A DNA stretch of 64,000 nt, from contig WFMF01000023.1 in the NCBI GenBank assembly GCA_011033025.1, forward strand, positions 124,001 through 188,000. Reading direction: 5' to 3'. Below are positions 62,343 to 64,000 of the stretch, one piece after another. Made by a program: the position numbers and the translations under genes. The notes beneath the pieces were generated by a model. That model was not told where the DNA came from. It did no database searches and was given only the letters and a program-made list of their open reading frames with translations. Each line of letters opens with the position of its first letter. Within the stretch, counting starts at the first letter, position 1. This DNA is from Beroe forskalii. Its lineage: Eukaryota > Ctenophora > Nuda > Beroida > Beroidae.

Positions 62343-62409
62343 ATGATTTTAGTTGGATGGGCCTTCCTGCTCCTTGTGGCAGATGCACACGCAGATTACA
62401 TAACCGACT
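62343..62409 (+). CDS. SRCR gene exon 1: signal peptide
   Basis: MILVGWAFLLLVADAHADYI followed by TD, donor gtgagt. The hydrophobic core and the Ala-His-Ala cleavage-like end make a good signal peptide. The frame is open further upstream through the MITE, but this Met is the first that gives a clean leader. Confidence 0.82.
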
Positions 62410-64000
62410 GTGAGTTAAATCAATTAGTTTCTCCTCCTTTTAGCCAGTAGGGCTTGCTAATCAGAACAGTCAAATTCATTGATATTTTGTTGTATTATGT
62501 TATGTTCTAATGTATTAGACAAAAAATGATGTAATTTCAAACAACTCCAATCTCAGTCTCACATCCTCGCAGTCACGGCGTTTGAAATTGTGAATGGCTT
62601 TTGGGGTCAGGTTCCCGAAAACGAACCTGGACTGCTATTTTACAAGAGTGGCACAGTAAGTTACGACAGTAATTGGGGAATGTCCACAATAGCCAGGTCT
62701 ATTTGTCAAAGCGTGTACGGGAAATCTGGCCCCTTCGCTCCAACATGGTACCTACATGGTGAAGACGCCTCAGCCTGGACTATGCTACAAGGAGCGTCCC
62801 AGGAAAATTGGCAAGACGCGTATTGCCAGGGTCACAGTACAATTTCTTGCTACATAACGCCACAAGACCCTGCAGAGCCAGTTGCTCACTCGGAGGACAT
62901 TTTCTTGAAATGCAATGGTAAGTTTCCTGACACGTTTTCCACAGCAAATCCCATATATTTACATGAAATCAGTAGATTCCATGTCCTCTGGATTTCTCTT
63001 GAATGTAGCCGTTTTGGGCTTGTGCCAAAAAGCCTGAAGGGGTAGTTCCTCAAAGTTTTCGGAAGCCCCATTGAGTATGATCAGGGAATCGAACCCAGGA
63101 TCTACGATCACGAGCAAGACTTCATACCATCTATTGGCTGTATTCACCAGGTAGTGTAATGTCTTCGTTTCAGATGAAAACCTATTCACACGAGTAGGCA
63201 GAAATAGTGAACAAGTAACAGCTAAAAACGAAGAAGGGGCACTGCTATTCAAGGAGAACAACATAGTGTGCACTAAAGACTTTGGCTATAATGAGGCGTA
63301 CATGGCCTGTACTGAGTTGGGATTCACAGATCTTGACAACATGGCCTGGCACTGCGGTGAAAAATACAGGACTAACGAACTTTATACACTGTATGGTCTA
63401 GATTGTCCGACTTATGCCACCGCCATTGGTGACTGTGATTACTCGTTATACTTTGAAGCTTTAGAGACAACGAAAGACGTTCTGTATCTTATCTGTGATG
63501 GTGAGCACTTTTCTTATCTGTGATGGTGATATGATTGCGTAGATAATCAATTCACTTGTAACGTCTTCAATAGTCTCAATCATCAAGAAGTGAGCCCAAG
63601 ACCTCACTAAAATGGTATTCAGTAATTTGACCTAACTGGACTATTGGCCTAAAGGCCTAACACTGGTTGGGGTCAGGGGATAGATAATTTCAAAATTGTA
63701 TGCATTTTAGGAGTTAGGCCAAATGACCAAGAACCCTCTGAAATGAGTGCCCTGCTGACCCACCCCACAGTTACAGGTGCTCCTGTCCCTGCATTCACCT
63801 TGGAAAAAGAGGACAAGTCTGCAGGCTCGGAGACAGAGGAAGGCCTGCTCCTTTTCAGGGGAGGCGCAGTCTGTCAGTCTGATTTTGATAACAATGATGC
63901 GCAAGTTATATGTGCCACCTTGGGTTTTCCGGAGCCCCACACCAACTCAGCCTGGCACCACGGGTATAAGTGGCCCCAGCAGGTGGAATACGGGAAAAAC
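62343..64000 (+). CDS. Secreted SRCR-domain protein, 5' part (overall)
   Basis: Four exons are visible and the gene runs off the right edge. A signal peptide is followed by at least three cysteine-rich SRCR-like segments, one per exon: FYKSGTVSYDSNWGMS with AYCQGHSTISCYI and EDIFLKCN; GALLFKENNIVCTKDFGYNE with ACTELGF and LDCPTYATAIGDCDY; and GLLLFRGGAVCQSDFDNND with AQVICATLGF. The last two match the SRCR pattern (G.VC...F....A.V.C..LGF), and all junctions are phase 1. One-exon-per-domain with phase-1 borders is typical of extracellular mosaic genes. SRCR proteins act in recognition, adhesion or scavenging at surfaces. The specific role here is unknown. Confidence 0.85.
62573..62917 (+). CDS. 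SRCR gene exon 2
   Basis: Acceptor acatcctcgcag, donor gtaagt. 114 codons reading TAFEIVNGFWGQVPENEPG, LLFYKSGTVSYDSNWG and ARSICQSVYGKSG, ending HSEDIFLKCN. A diverged SRCR-like domain. Confidence 0.82.
63040..63165 (-). mobile_element. tRNA-like SINE in SRCR intron 2
   Basis: The minus strand reads ccaatagatggtatgaagtc and then gatcctgggttcgattccct (perfect B box GGTTCGATTCC). Compare the 33628-33710 copy. It is not a foldable tRNA. Confidence 0.55.
63174..63500 (+). CDS. SRCR gene exon 3
   Basis: Acceptor gtcttcgtttcag, donor gtgagc. 108 codons reading DENLFTRVGRNSEQV, NNIVCTKDFGYNEAYMACTE, LGFTDLDNMAWHCGE and ending DVLYLICD. The exon end plus donor is repeated 25 bases downstream. Confidence 0.85.
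63501..63535 (+). repeat. Donor-site echo after SRCR exon 3
   Basis: tcttatctgtgatg|gtgagc is repeated as tcttatctgtgatg|gtgata, with donors at 63501 and 63526. Confidence 0.85.
63771..64000 (+). CDS. SRCR gene exon 4 (partial)
   Basis: Acceptor cccaccccacag, phase 1. It encodes VTGAPVPAFTLEKEDKSAG, GLLLFRGGAVCQSDFDNND, AQVICATLGFPEPHTNSAWH and continues past the window edge. A second AG six bases in (ttacag) is possible. Confidence 0.85.

Overview
Kind of organism. The window is nuclear DNA of an animal, most likely an invertebrate. Genes are split by GT-AG introns and carry animal families: a class A G-protein-coupled receptor, a protein with cyclic nucleotide-binding domains, a secreted low-complexity matrix-like protein and a secreted SRCR-domain protein. 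The sequence is AT-rich and full of hairpin MITEs, tRNA-like SINEs and minisatellites. I cannot name the phylum. There is no sign of bacterial, viral or organellar sequence.

Layout. 1-20.1 kb is gene-poor and repeat-rich, with two candidate minus-strand exons (1.7-2.5 kb), a very weak plus-strand exon candidate (14.6 kb), long foldbacks (10.2 and 11.9 kb) and small tandem arrays. 20.16-33.57 kb (+) holds a seven-transmembrane receptor in about ten exons. 35.08-57.40 kb (-) holds a 16-exon gene for a predicted 848-residue protein with two cyclic nucleotide-binding folds, CNBD2-like. Every intron phase in that model is compatible and the summed length is a multiple of three. Its 11.2 kb intron (39.9-51.1 kb) contains a complete gene on the other strand (46.73-50.60 kb, +) for a secreted Lys/Glu-, Gly/Tyr- and 21-residue-repeat protein. 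58.03-59.13 kb (-) holds three exons of a Ser/Lys-rich protein, either a separate gene or an alternative 5' part of the CNBD gene. 62.34-64.0 kb (+) is the start of a secreted SRCR gene that runs off the window.

Main discovery candidate. Exon edges here are repeatedly 'echoed'. A short segment spanning a splice site (intron end plus the first exon bases, or exon end plus donor) is tandemly copied on the intron side. I see this at about ten boundaries in all four well-supported genes, with 2 to about 100 copies. The clearest are 28 copies before the TM1 exon, 4 before the TM3 exon, donor copies after the TM4 exon, 5 donor copies after a CNBD exon, about 100 C-tract/CAG/GAAC units before another CNBD exon, and a minisatellite plus duplicated acceptor before exon 3 of the nested gene. 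Most spacings are not multiples of three, so use of a decoy site would usually shift the frame. This suggests either a local duplication process biased to exon edges or a decoy-splice-site system. Dispersed elements with perfect TGACGTCA sites also abut two donor sites of the receptor gene.
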